Below, piece by piece: positions 29,661 through 38,566 of a stretch of 64,000 bases of DNA. The notes under the pieces are model-generated. The model was not told the DNA's origin, made no database searches, and saw nothing but the letters and a program-made list of their open reading frames with translations. Source of the stretch: Rhodocyclaceae bacterium (GTDB taxonomy: Bacteria; Pseudomonadota; Gammaproteobacteria; Burkholderiales; Rhodocyclaceae); assembly GCA_028713915.1 (NCBI GenBank), contig JAQTNK010000003.1:82775-146774 (forward strand). Reading direction: 5' to 3'. The position numbers and the translations under genes were made by a program. The first letter of the stretch is position 1; each line of letters starts with the position of its first letter.

Positions 29661-30578
29661 ATGGATCGATTCGATGCGATGCGCCTGTTCGTGCGGGTCG
29701 CCGAAAGCGGCAGCTTTTCCGCGATCGCCCGCCAGTCGAACCTCGCCCGTTCGGTGGTGACGCGCCAGGTGGCCGCCCTGGAGGCGCTGCTGGGCGCGAA
29801 GCTGCTGGCGCGCACGACGCGCCGATTGACGCTGACCGCGGCCGGCGCCGCCTACCTGGAAAAATGCCGGGTCATCCTCAACCTCGTCGAAGCCGCCGAG
29901 ACCGACCTCGCCGAAGACCGGCAGGTTCCGCGCGGCCCCATCCGCCTGAGCGTGCCGCTGAGCTTCGGCATCCGCCACTTGAGCCCGCTGCTGCTGGAAT
30001 TCGCCGCCCTTTACCCGGAAGTCGCGCTGGACACCGAATACAGCGACCAGCGCAGCAACCTGTTCGAGGCCGGCCTCGATTTGACGATACGCATCACGCG
30101 CCGCCTCGAACCCGGCGACGTCGCCCGGCGCATCAGTGCCGGCCACATGATGGTGGTGGCCGCGCCCGACTACCTGGCGCGCCACGGCGAGCCGCGGCAT
30201 CCGGCGGAGCTGATCCATCACGAATGCCTGGGCTACACCGCCGCCGCCAACGGCCAGAAATGGGACTTCCTCATCGACGGACAGGCGCAGAACTTTCCCG
30301 TGCGCGGCCGGCTGCAGGCCAACAACGGCGACGTGCTGCTCGCCGCGGCGGTGAGCGGCTTCGGCATCGCCTACGAGCCGAGCTTCATCTGCGCCGCGGC
30401 GCTAGCCGCCGGCCAGGTGCGGCAGATCCTCGCCGATTTCCCGATTCCCGAACTCGGCATCTACGCCGTGCTGCCCGGCAACCGGCTGGTGCCGCACCGC
30501 GTGCGGGTGCTCGTGGATTTTCTCGCGGCGCGCCTGGAACGCCATCCGCCGTGGGCAGCCGCCGCGCCCACTTCATGA
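29661..30578 (+). CDS. LysR family transcriptional regulator
   Basis: 305 aa from MDRFDAMRLFVRVAESGSFS, with the LysR helix-turn-helix (FSAIARQSNLARSVVTRQVAALEALLG) at residues 18-44 and a periplasmic-binding-like effector domain (from about 90). It is of the CrgA-like group that often sits divergent to oxidoreductases. The upstream ATG at 29607 in the track lies in the operator region; the one at 29661 fits. Likely regulates the divergent ygiD operon and itself. Confidence 0.93.
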   Translation: MDRFDAMRLFVRVAESGSFSAIARQSNLARSVVTRQVAALEALLGAKLLARTTRRLTLTAAGAAYLEKCRVILNLVEAAETDLAEDRQVPRGPIRLSVPLSFGIRHLSPLLLEFAALYPEVALDTEYSDQRSNLFEAGLDLTIRITRRLEPGDVARRISAGHMMVVAAPDYLARHGEPRHPAELIHHECLGYTAAANGQKWDFLIDGQAQNFPVRGRLQANNGDVLLAAAVSGFGIAYEPSFICAAALAAGQVRQILADFPIPELGIYAVLPGNRLVPHRVRVLVDFLAARLERHPPWAAAAPTS

Positions 30579-30799
30579 CATTGCCATCTCCCGCGAGGGC
30601 GCCGGCGGCGCTTCGAGGCGTTCGGTGTCGTCGTGCGCGCAGGCCGGGCTGCAGCAGCAAAGAAGTGCGCGGATTTCCGCCTCGTCCTGCGTCACAGAGG
30701 CCAAGACATCGGCGTAGCGCGCCGGCATTCGGTATCCTTTCGTCCTCGAATATAGCGGCTCGGGCCTTCGCCCGCGCCGGCCAACGCCACAGGAGCCCC

Positions 30800-31837
30800 A
30801 TGGAAACCCGCAGCCTCGGCAGCAGCAAGCTCGCCATCACGCCCGTCTGCCTGGGCACGATGACCTTCGGCGAACAGACGTCGGCAGCGGATGCCCACGC
30901 CCAGCTCGACCTCGCCTTCGAACGCGGCATCAACTTCATCGACACCGCCGAAATGTACCCCGTGCCGCCGCGCGCCGAAACCTGCGGCGCGACGGAAGCC
31001 ATCGTCGGCAAGTGGCTGGTGCGCCAGCCGCGCGAGCGCATCGTCCTCGCCACCAAGGTCGCCGGGCCGGGACGCAACATGCCGTGGATACGCGGCGGCC
31101 CGCCGGCGCTCGATGGCGCCAACATCCGCGCCGCCCTGGAAGCGTCGCTGCGCCGGCTGCGCACCGACTACGTCGACCTCTACCAGCTGCACTGGCCCGC
31201 CCGCAACCAGCCGATGTTCGGCCAGTGGCAGTACGATCCCGCCAAGGAGCGCGAGTGCACGCCGATCCGCGCGCAGCTCGAAGCGCTGGCCGAACTCGTC
31301 GCGCAAGGCAAGGTCCGCGCGGTCGGACTCTCCAACGAGCATCCCTGGGGCGTCATGCAGTTCGTGCGCCATGCCGAGGAATTCGGCCTGCCGCGCGTCG
31401 CCTCGATCCAGAATGCCTACAGCCTGCTCAACCGCAATTTCGAAGGCGGGCTGGCGGAAGTCTGCCACCGCGAGAACATCGGCCTGCTCGCCTATTCGCC
31501 GCTCGCCTTCGGCCATCTGACCGGCAAGTATCTCGATGATCCCGCCGCCGACGGCCGCCTCACGCGCTTCAAGAACTTCGGCCAGCGCTACGAGAAGCCC
31601 GGCGTCGTGCCGGCGGCGGCCGCCTACTGCGCCCTGGCGCGCGCCCACGGCCTGACGCCGACGCAGCTTGCCCTCGCCTTCGTGCGCTCGCGCTGGTTCG
31701 CCGCCAGCACCATCGTCGGCGCCTCGTCGCTCGCGCAGCTGCGCGAGAACCTCGACGCCTGCGAGATCGAATTGGGCGCCGACCTGCTCGCCGAAATCGA
31801 CCGCTTGCATCTCGTCCATACCAACCCGGCGCCTTGA
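30800..31837 (+). CDS. tas: Tas-like aldo/keto reductase
   Basis: NADPH-dependent oxidoreductase. 345 aa (E. coli Tas 346) from the ATG at 30800 with AGGAG upstream. Aldo/keto reductase features: GTMTFGEQTSAADAHAQLDLA, FIDTAEMYPVPP (catalytic Asp/Tyr region), ATKVAGPGRN (Lys), YQLHWPARNQPMFGQ and VGLSNEHPWGVMQF. The insertions MYPVPPRAETCG and WIRGG are typical of Tas. The track ORF begins far upstream inside lysR and is not native. Convergent with the VIT-family gene. Confidence 0.93.
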   Translation: METRSLGSSKLAITPVCLGTMTFGEQTSAADAHAQLDLAFERGINFIDTAEMYPVPPRAETCGATEAIVGKWLVRQPRERIVLATKVAGPGRNMPWIRGGPPALDGANIRAALEASLRRLRTDYVDLYQLHWPARNQPMFGQWQYDPAKERECTPIRAQLEALAELVAQGKVRAVGLSNEHPWGVMQFVRHAEEFGLPRVASIQNAYSLLNRNFEGGLAEVCHRENIGLLAYSPLAFGHLTGKYLDDPAADGRLTRFKNFGQRYEKPGVVPAAAAYCALARAHGLTPTQLALAFVRSRWFAASTIVGASSLAQLRENLDACEIELGADLLAEIDRLHLVHTNPAP

Positions 31838-31857
31838 GGCGGGCGCCTCGCCGCGCC

Positions 31858-32556
31858 TCAAGCGGCGGCGCCGAACAAGGCCCCGACCGCTGCGGTGATC
31901 GCCATGGCAAGCGCGCCCCAGGCGGTGACCCGCAAGGCGCCCGCCCGCATGTCGGCGCCGCCGGCGCGCGCCGCCAGCGCGCCCAGCACGGCGAGGCAGA
32001 CGAGGGCGGTGCCGAAGACCCAGGCGATCACGCCTGGCAGCGGTGCCAGGGCCGCCACGGCCAGCGGCAGCAGCGCGCCGACGGCGAAGCTCGCGGCCGA
32101 CGCCCCCGCCGCCTGAAGCGGCCGCGCGCTGTGACTGGCGAAAATGCCGAGCTCGTCGCGGGCATGGGCGCCGAGCGCATCGTGCGCCATCAGCTGCTCG
32201 GCGACCTGCTGCGCCAGGCCGCGGGCGAGTCCGCGGCCGACGTAGATCGCCGTCAGCTCGCGGCGTTCGGCGACCGGGTCGCGCTCGAGTTCGGCGCGCT
32301 CGCGCGTCAAGTCGGCGGTCTCGGTATCGGCCTGCGAATGGACGGAGACATATTCGCCGGCGGCCATCGACATCGCTCCGGCCACCAGCCCGGCGATGCC
32401 GGCCAGCAGGATGCTGCCGCGGCTCGAAGCGGCAGCGGCGACGCCGACCACCAGACTCGCAGTCGAGACGATGCCGTCATTGGCGCCGAGCACGGCGGCG
32501 CGCAACCAGCCGATGCGGTCGCTGCGGTGACGTTCGGTGTGGCGGCGCGATTTCAT
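31858..32556 (-). CDS. VIT1/CCC1-family transporter
   Basis: 232-aa membrane protein of the family of yeast CCC1 and plant VIT1, iron/manganese transporters. Typical N-terminus: DRIGWLRAAVLGANDGIVSTASLVVGVA, then LLAGIAGLVAGAMSMAAGEYVSVHSQADTE with acidic and Met residues, and three hydrophobic segments at the C-terminal end. Bacterial substrates are mostly unproven; metal transport is inference from the family. Confidence 0.9.
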   Translation of the reverse strand: MKSRRHTERHRSDRIGWLRAAVLGANDGIVSTASLVVGVAAAASSRGSILLAGIAGLVAGAMSMAAGEYVSVHSQADTETADLTRERAELERDPVAERRELTAIYVGRGLARGLAQQVAEQLMAHDALGAHARDELGIFASHSARPLQAAGASAASFAVGALLPLAVAALAPLPGVIAWVFGTALVCLAVLGALAARAGGADMRAGALRVTAWGALAMAITAAVGALFGAAA

Positions 32557-32647
32557 GGGCGGCGGTGTCGTCGGCGGCGCGGTGCTGCGCTGCCGCCAAG
32601 CCTACCATCTTCGCTCCGCGCAGGCGCGCCACGCGGCCGAGCCAGGG

Positions 32648-32854
32648 CTAGGCGACGAGCCGGAGCGTGCTTTTGGCGGCCGTCGCATGCGCGCCGCCGC
32701 GGCCGGCTTGCGCATCTTCGCCAGCGACGCCGCGGGCGTGGACTTCAGCGCCGCCGATCATCCGACCCAGCATGAAACTGGCGCCGACGCCGAGCAAACC
32801 GTTCAGGCCGAGGAGCTGACGCTGCCTGTCGAGGAGGTTGTCATGCCGGTTCAT
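32648..32854 (-). CDS. Possible small protein, unrecognised
   Basis: 68-codon ORF (MNRHDNLLDRQRQLLGLNGLLGVGASFMLGRMIGG...) in a gap of about 510 bp between the VIT-family gene and the dehydrogenase. One weakly hydrophobic segment. No strong ribosome binding site, and an overlapping plus-strand ORF of similar quality exists. I see nothing else in this gap apart from an AT-richer stretch at 32930-33000. Confidence 0.3.
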   Translation of the reverse strand: MNRHDNLLDRQRQLLGLNGLLGVGASFMLGRMIGGAEVHARGVAGEDAQAGRGGAHATAAKSTLRLVA

Positions 32855-33069
32855 GAGGGAAGTCCTTGGGGTGATTGGATGCGGAAAGCGCGCGCCCTGC
32901 GCCGCTTGACCCTGTCATTGCCGTAGCGATTATGCCGATGACAACTCGATGGAAAAATACAGGCATCCGTCTATTTGCCGTACTGGAATACCGGTAACCG
33001 GCGCGCAGCGATGGAACGGACAGCGTGCCGCCGCGGTCCGACCGCTGGAAGCCTGATCAGGAGAATCCC

Positions 33070-33969
33070 ATGAACGCGAGTCCCATCGCCTTCATCGGCT
33101 TAGGTCACATGGGCGCGCCGATGGCCCGCAATCTTCTCGGCGGCGGTTTCGCCGTGACGGTCTTCAACCGCTCGCGCTCGCGCGCCGAGGCCCTGGCGGC
33201 CGAGGGCGCCATCGTCGCGGATTCGCCTTTCGCCGCCGTCACGCCGGGCGGCGTGGTGGTGACCATGCTGGCCAACGACGCCGCGCTCGAGGCCGTCGCG
33301 CTCGGCAAGCTGGGCTTCGTCGAGCGCCTCGGCGACGGCGGACTGCACATCTCGATGAGCACCGTGGCGGCCGAGACATCCCGCCGGCTCGCCCACGAAC
33401 ATGCGGCGCGCGGCAGCCAGTTCCTGGCGGCGCCGGTGTTCGGGCGTCCCGAGGCGGCGGCGGAGAAAAAGCTGTGGATTTGCCAGTCCGGCGCAGCGGC
33501 GGCCAAGGCGCGGGCGCGGCCGGTACTCGAGGCGCTGGGGCAAGGAATTCACGACTTCGGCGACGACCCGGGCGCCGCGAGCGTGGTCAAGCTCACCGGC
33601 AACTTCCTGATTCTTTCGGCGATCGAGGCGCTGGCCGAAGCGCTGGCGCTGGCCGAGAAGAACGGCCTCGACCGCCACGCGGTGGCAAGCTTCCTGGCAC
33701 AGACGATCTTCGCCTGCCCGCTTTATCAGAATTACGGCCGCACGCTCGCCGCGCGCGCCTTCGCGCCGGCCGGCTTCACGCTCGAGTTGGGCATGAAGGA
33801 CGTCCGGCTGGTGCGCGCTGCCGCGGAAGCGGCGACGCTGCCCATGCCGATCGCTGACTTGCTGCACGCCCGCTTGCTAAGCGGGCTGGCCAAAGGGCGC
33901 TCGCAGCTCGACTGGACGGCCATCGAACTGTCGACCGCCGACGACGCGGGGATTGCGCCGCCGGCTTAG
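33070..33969 (+). CDS. NAD(P)-dependent beta-hydroxyacid dehydrogenase
   Basis: 299 aa of the 3-hydroxyisobutyrate/tartronate-semialdehyde/glyoxylate reductase family. The Rossmann motif is FIGLGHMGAPMARNLL at the N-terminus. A serine-rich substrate loop follows (ISMSTVAAETSRRLA), and the catalytic lysine lies in ASVVKLTGNFLI. The ATG at 33070 has AGGAG upstream; the track start at 33025 is too early. Substrate not predictable. It ends in a tandem duplication shared with the next gene's end. Confidence 0.88.
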   Translation: MNASPIAFIGLGHMGAPMARNLLGGGFAVTVFNRSRSRAEALAAEGAIVADSPFAAVTPGGVVVTMLANDAALEAVALGKLGFVERLGDGGLHISMSTVAAETSRRLAHEHAARGSQFLAAPVFGRPEAAAEKKLWICQSGAAAAKARARPVLEALGQGIHDFGDDPGAASVVKLTGNFLILSAIEALAEALALAEKNGLDRHAVASFLAQTIFACPLYQNYGRTLAARAFAPAGFTLELGMKDVRLVRAAAEAATLPMPIADLLHARLLSGLAKGRSQLDWTAIELSTADDAGIAPPA

Positions 33970-33990
33970 CTCCACGCCGGCTTAGCTCCA
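33959..33990. repeat. Perfect 16-bp tandem duplication spanning two convergent stop codons
   Basis: CGCCGGCTTAGCTCCA occurs twice head to tail (33959-33974 and 33975-33990). The first copy holds the TAG stop of the dehydrogenase. The second holds the TAA stop of the convergent TPR gene. Each copy therefore contains a usable stop on both strands. Confidence 0.9.
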
Positions 33991-34848
33991 GTCGTCTCCG
34001 CCGCCGCCGCTCGCGCCGCCGTCATCCCAGGAGCCGCCATCGGCAACGCCGAAATCGGCGCCGCCCATGTCGTCGTTCGCCAGGCTCGCCGGCGCGTCGA
34101 AGGACTGGAACGGCTGCTGCTGCATGTCCTGCTGCTGATGCCCGCCGCCGTCGAAGACGCGGTGCATCAGGGCTTCGCCCGCCACCATGCCGGCGCCCAC
34201 GGCCGCGCCGGTGGCAAGGCCGCCGAGAATGCCCGAACCCATGCCGCCGCCCGGCGCGCCCATCGGGCTCATCGGGCCCATGGGGCCGACACCCATGGGG
34301 GCGACGCCGCCGCCGGCGCCGAACGTCTGGGCGCCGCCAGGACCATAGGCGGCCGGAACGCCGTAGCCAGACGCCGGGACCAGGCGCGGCCGCATCAGCG
34401 AACGCAGGAAGAAGACGAAGGCGGCAACGACGAAGCCGCCGAGCAGCAAGAAGCCCCACGGAAAATCATTGGCGGGCCGCGGCGCCTGGCTGCGCGCCGC
34501 CGGCGCGGCAGCGGCCGCAGGCGCCAGGCGGGCCTGCAATGCGCGCACGGCTTCCGGCTTGGCGAAGGCCAGCCCGGGCGAGAGCCGCTCCGCCGTCGCC
34601 AACTCGGCCTTGGCCATGTCGGCGCGACCCTCCTTGGCCAGCAATTCGGCTTCGACGAAGTGCGCCTTGGCGCTGTTGGGGTGGTCCTTCAGCACCTGGT
34701 CCATCATCGCGTCGGCCTGCTTGAAGTGGCCGGCTTCGGCCGCCTGATAGACCTCGTGCAGCGTCGGGTCCGCAGCCGCGGCGGCGCTGCCGGCCATCGC
34801 GACGGAGGCCAGCACCAATAGGGCAGCAAGTATCGTTCGTTCCATCAC
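33982..34848 (-). CDS. Exported TPR protein with one membrane anchor and Gly/Met-rich tail
   Basis: 288 aa. A signal peptide (MMERTILAALLVLASVAMAGSAAAAA) is followed by a TPR-like domain (about 30-105) and a low-complexity Ala/Pro linker. A membrane segment WGFLLLGGFVVAAFVFFLRSL lies near 130-150. The tail is Gly/Pro/Met-rich (GPMGPMSPMG), then acidic and Gly-rich to the end (GGASGGGGDDWS). The arrangement recalls a small family of hypothetical betaproteobacterial proteins. No enzymatic motif is seen. Confidence 0.7.
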   Translation of the reverse strand: MMERTILAALLVLASVAMAGSAAAAADPTLHEVYQAAEAGHFKQADAMMDQVLKDHPNSAKAHFVEAELLAKEGRADMAKAELATAERLSPGLAFAKPEAVRALQARLAPAAAAAPAARSQAPRPANDFPWGFLLLGGFVVAAFVFFLRSLMRPRLVPASGYGVPAAYGPGGAQTFGAGGGVAPMGVGPMGPMSPMGAPGGGMGSGILGGLATGAAVGAGMVAGEALMHRVFDGGGHQQQDMQQQPFQSFDAPASLANDDMGGADFGVADGGSWDDGGASGGGGDDWS

Positions 34849-35040
34849 CGTTCAGTTCCTTCCAAGAATGGGAATCCACCATATGGGTGCGACGCAGCCG
34901 ATTTCCAGAGGGCGCCATCGCGTCGAGGCGCTGCCAAGCGCTTCCCGCTGCGTTCGCCGCGATGAGACCGCGGCCCGGCATGAAGGTTCAATATGACATG
35001 CCATTGTGACACGCCATTGACGGCGCGGCGGCGACGGCGC

Positions 35041-35253
35041 TCACCGCGGGAAATCATGCTCCTTCTTGTGCCCCGGCCGGTGCGGCAGGGCCCCGCTCTC
35101 GAAGACTTCGCGTTCGCCGTCCTCGTAGCGCACGACGCGCACGCCGGCCGGCAACGGCTTGTCGGAACGCATCAACTCCTGCAGCCACTTGTTTCCCGGC
35201 GGCTCCAGAATGTCGAGCAGCGAGCTTCCGATAGGCGCCATCATGATATTCAC
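35041..35253 (-). CDS. Small hypothetical protein (70 aa)
   Basis: Starts with GTG at 35253 overlapping the upstream stop (GTGA), giving MNIMMAPIGSSLLDILEPPGNKWLQELMRSDK. An internal ATG at 35244 is possible. The compact hydrophilic sequence without low complexity and the four-base overlap suggest a real co-translated gene. Function unknown. Confidence 0.45.
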   Translation of the reverse strand: MNIMMAPIGSSLLDILEPPGNKWLQELMRSDKPLPAGVRVVRYEDGEREVFESGALPHRPGHKKEHDFPR

Positions 35254-35462
35254 TTGGCATTTTCCGGCGCGCGCCGGCGGTCGGGGAAATTGCCCAGCCG
35301 GGCGCGGCCCTGGCGGCGGCGATCGCCGACGAAGGCGCCAAGCCGCGCTTTGGCGCGCGCCTTGCGGTCGTTCGCGGCGGCGCCGGCGCCGCCCTCCGTC
35401 ATGTCGCGCCTGAAATGTCGTCGCGTGTCGGCCAGGAACTTTTCGATGTGGTTCGCGTGCAT
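35250..35462 (-). CDS. Small basic hypothetical protein (70 aa)
   Basis: MHANHIEKFLADTRRHFRRDMTEGG..., highly basic (many Arg/Lys). The ATG at 35462 has GAGAGG upstream; the track start at 35537 is probably too early. Stop overlaps the next small gene. Could bind nucleic acid, but there is no motif to say so. Confidence 0.45.
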   Translation of the reverse strand: MHANHIEKFLADTRRHFRRDMTEGGAGAAANDRKARAKARLGAFVGDRRRQGRARLGNFPDRRRAPENAK

Positions 35463-35633
35463 GTCGTCCTCTCTCGAATCAAGTTCAAACATGGAATCCG
35501 ATAGAGGCGAATACCGGCGCGAGAGTTCAATCGGCAATTGCGACGAAATGCGACGAAACGTTGCGCCGGCCAGGCGGTGCCGCGCGGATCGCCGCGCGAC
35601 CGGGCTTCGCCGCGCCCGCCGAGACGCCGGCTC

Positions 35634-36536
35634 TCAATACGCCGCGGCTGAGCGCGCAGCCCATAGATGGGCGGCGACCAGCGCGCGCCAGGGAGAAAAT
35701 TCCTCCAGCCATTCCCCGGCCTGTTGCTCGCTGATTTTCTCCGCCGAACGCAGCAAGGCCTGCAGGCTGCGCCGCACGGCGACGTCGCCGTGCAGCGAGC
35801 CGTCGAGCCAGCCGAAGCCGCGCAGCAGCGTGTAATTCACGGTCCAGGGGCCGATGCCGCGCACGGCCAGCAGACGGGCACGGATGTCGTCCGCTCGAAC
35901 CTCGGCGGCCCAGGCGTCCAGCGGCAGCGAACCGTCGCTCACCGCTTGCGCGAGGGCGCGCAGCGTTCGCGCCTTGGTCGTCGAGAAGCCGAGCTGGCGC
36001 AACTCCTCTTCGGCGAGCGGCGCCAGCCCGCCGGCATCGGGGTGGCACAGCAATCCGCTCGAATGCCGCAGCCTGGTCGCCATGATGAGCTTGCGCCGCA
36101 GCGCCACGGCCGCGCCGACGCTGATCTGCTGGCCGGTGACCGCCCACGTCAAGGCCTCAAAAGGCGTGGCGGCGACAGGCACGCGCAAGCCCGGCTGCCG
36201 GGCGATCAGCGCGCCGAGCTGCGGGTGGCCGCGATGGCAATTCTCGAAAGCTTCGATGTTCTGCTCGAGGCCGAGCATGCGGCGCACCATCGTTGCGAAG
36301 GCGACTTCGCCCGCAGCGGGCACGTCGCCATCGACGGCCAGTTCCGCTTCCGCCACCGCGGCATGGAAGCGCACGGCGAGGCGCGCCGGCGCACCGGCCC
36401 AGGCGATGCCCTTGTGCAAGGCGCTGGCGCTCACCCGTTCGGCAATCTCTTGCGCATCGCGCCGGTGGAAAGCAAGGATATCGTCGGCGCGAAAAGCCGC
36501 CGGCAAGGGGATGACGCATGACAGCCGCGCGCTCAT
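35634..36536 (-). CDS. AlkA-like DNA-3-methyladenine glycosylase II
   Basis: Base-excision repair glycosylase removing alkylated bases. 300 aa with an N-terminal AlkA_N-like part and a helix-hairpin-helix GPD domain. The hairpin is LLAVRGIGPWTVNYTLLRGFG, and the catalytic Asp follows in SLHGDVAVRRSLQ. FEALTWAVTGQQISVGAAVALRRKL is typical. No Ada methyltransferase domain is fused. It stands alone on the minus strand, divergent from ycaO. Confidence 0.9.
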   Translation of the reverse strand: MSARLSCVIPLPAAFRADDILAFHRRDAQEIAERVSASALHKGIAWAGAPARLAVRFHAAVAEAELAVDGDVPAAGEVAFATMVRRMLGLEQNIEAFENCHRGHPQLGALIARQPGLRVPVAATPFEALTWAVTGQQISVGAAVALRRKLIMATRLRHSSGLLCHPDAGGLAPLAEEELRQLGFSTTKARTLRALAQAVSDGSLPLDAWAAEVRADDIRARLLAVRGIGPWTVNYTLLRGFGWLDGSLHGDVAVRRSLQALLRSAEKISEQQAGEWLEEFSPWRALVAAHLWAARSAAAY

Positions 36537-36625
36537 GGCGCCGCGCCGTGGCGGCGCATCGCGACCGGTACTGCCGTCGTATTGGACATGGTGAGGGTTC
36601 TTTTGACAGGACTCGCGTTATACGT

Positions 36626-36638
36626 TCAAGAAACTTGA
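36626..36638. promoter_or_regulatory. Short palindrome in the alkA-like/ycaO gap
   Basis: TCAAG-AAA-CTTGA in the 219-bp divergent gap, in a locally AT-rich stretch (GTTATACGTTCAAGAAACTTG). It could be an operator for either gene; there is no further support. Confidence 0.25.
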
Positions 36639-36755
36639 CCCACGCCGCGTTGAACATCCGCAGCGGTCGTCGCGGCTGTCGGCCACGGCCGTGACGATGG
36701 ACAGTTTGCCTGCCGGGTTCTATCCTGCGCCTCCCGTCGTCGGACTTCACCGCCC

Positions 36756-38483
36756 ATGCAAACCCAAAGCTTCATCGCCGGCAAGGATGCCTCGCTGGAA
36801 TCGTCGATCGCCGCCATGGAGACCCGGCTCGCGAGCCTGGGCTTCGCCGTCGAGGAGCGCTCCTGGCTCAACCCGGTCGACGGCATCTGGTCCGTCCATG
36901 TGCGCGACCGCGACTGCCCGCTGCTGTTCACCAACGGCAAGGGCGCATCGCAGCTGGCGGCGCGGGCCAGCGCGCTGGGCGAATTTTTCGAGCGCCTGTC
37001 CTGCAACTATTTCTGGAGCCACTACTACCTCGGCGCGCAGGTCGCGCAGCGCGATTTCGTGCACTACCCGCAGGAACGCTGGTTCCAGCCCGGCGCGCGC
37101 GACGCCTGGCCGGACGAACTGCTGACGCCCGAGCTGCAGCGGCTCTACAACCCGGAAGGCAGCATCGCCGCCGCCACGCTGGTGGACCTCAATTCGGGCA
37201 ACGCCGCGCGCGGCATCTGCGCGCTGCCCTACGTGCGCAGCCGCGACCGCGCCCGCGTCTGGTTTCCGGTCAACGTGATCGGCAATCTCTACGTCAGCAA
37301 CGGCATGTCGGCCGGCAACACGCCGCAGGAGGCGCGCACGCAGGCCTTGTCCGAGATCTTCGAACGCCACATCAAGTTCCGCATCATCAGCGAGGGGCTG
37401 TGCCTGCCCGACGTGCCCGAGGCGGTCATCGCCCGCTATCCGCGCATCGCGGCCGGCATTGCCGGCCTGCGCGCCGCCGGCTTCGGCATCCTCGTCAAGG
37501 ACGCCTCGCTCGGCGGCGAATACCCGCTGATGAACGTGACCCTGCTGCATCCGCACGACCAGGGCTGCTTCGCCAGCTTCGGCGCCCATCCGCGCTTCGA
37601 GATCGCCCTCGAACGCGCACTCACCGAACTGCTGCAGGGCCGCGCGCTCGACGCCCTGGCCGGCTTTCCCGCACCGGGTTTCGATCTCGACGAAATCGCC
37701 AGTGCGCCCAACCTCGAGATCCACTTCGTCGACTCCAGCGGCATCATCGCCTGGAACTTCCTCGGCGACCAGCCGGACTTCGCATTCGCGGACTGGAATT
37801 TCAGCGCCAGCACCGCCGCGGACTACGCCTGGCTGGAGGACCGCATCCACGCCATGGGCCACGACATCTACATCGCCGACTTCGACCATCTCGGCGTCTA
37901 TGCTTGCCGCATAATCGTGCCGGGCATGTCGGAAATCTATCCGCTCGACGAACTGGAATGGGAGAACAACAGCGTCGGCAACGACGTTCGCGCCGCCATC
38001 CTCAGCCTGCCGGACCTGGACGACGACGCCTGCGCCGAACTGCTGGCGACGCTCAACGCCCGCGACATCGCCGACCAGCGCCCGGTGGCCGGCCTGATCG
38101 GCCTCGCCGCCGATGCCGGATCGCTCTGGGAAGACCTGCGCGTCGGCGAACTCAAGACCTTGCTGGCGCTCGCCATCGGCGACGCCGAGGCGATCCGCGA
38201 AGGCTGCTCCTGGATCAGGCATTTCGAGCAGATTGACGACGCGCGCCGCCGCATCTACCGCTGCATCGAGACCCTGCTCGACCTCGGCGACGCCGGCCCG
38301 TTCCGCGGCGCCGTCGCGCAGCTGTTCGGCGCCGGCACCCTGCAGCAAGCCGAAGCGCTGCTGAACGGCCAGTCGCGCTTCTTCGGCATCGCCGCGCCGG
38401 GCCTCGACCTGGACGGCTGCGACATGCACCGGCGCCTGCTCGCGGCCTACGACAGACTGCATTCGCAGCCGGCGACCGTCTAG
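36756..38483 (+). CDS. ycaO: YcaO-family ATP-dependent cyclodehydratase-like protein
   Basis: 575 aa, collinear with E. coli YcaO (586 aa), the member implicated in RimO-dependent methylthiolation of ribosomal protein S12. The YcaO ATP-binding region is seen in ASALGEFFERLSCNYFW, ARTQALSEIFERHIKFRI and FEIALERALTELLQGR. A TPR-like C-terminal part (LGDAGPFRGAVAQLFGAGTLQQAEALL) follows, as in the E. coli protein. No precursor peptide or RiPP genes lie nearby, so a natural-product role is unlikely. Confidence 0.92.
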   Translation: MQTQSFIAGKDASLESSIAAMETRLASLGFAVEERSWLNPVDGIWSVHVRDRDCPLLFTNGKGASQLAARASALGEFFERLSCNYFWSHYYLGAQVAQRDFVHYPQERWFQPGARDAWPDELLTPELQRLYNPEGSIAAATLVDLNSGNAARGICALPYVRSRDRARVWFPVNVIGNLYVSNGMSAGNTPQEARTQALSEIFERHIKFRIISEGLCLPDVPEAVIARYPRIAAGIAGLRAAGFGILVKDASLGGEYPLMNVTLLHPHDQGCFASFGAHPRFEIALERALTELLQGRALDALAGFPAPGFDLDEIASAPNLEIHFVDSSGIIAWNFLGDQPDFAFADWNFSASTAADYAWLEDRIHAMGHDIYIADFDHLGVYACRIIVPGMSEIYPLDELEWENNSVGNDVRAAILSLPDLDDDACAELLATLNARDIADQRPVAGLIGLAADAGSLWEDLRVGELKTLLALAIGDAEAIREGCSWIRHFEQIDDARRRIYRCIETLLDLGDAGPFRGAVAQLFGAGTLQQAEALLNGQSRFFGIAAPGLDLDGCDMHRRLLAAYDRLHSQPATV

Positions 38484-38566
38484 CCCGGCGCGCGGCGGCC
38501 AGGGCGGCGTGCCGCGTCACGCCGCCGCCGGTGTATGCTGATGTCCTTTATGACAAGGAGGACAGC

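Noticed and set aside
36756-38483. YcaO as part of a thiazole/oxazole RiPP cluster
   Set aside because: No precursor peptide, dehydrogenase or E1-like gene nearby, and the protein is collinear with the E. coli housekeeping YcaO.
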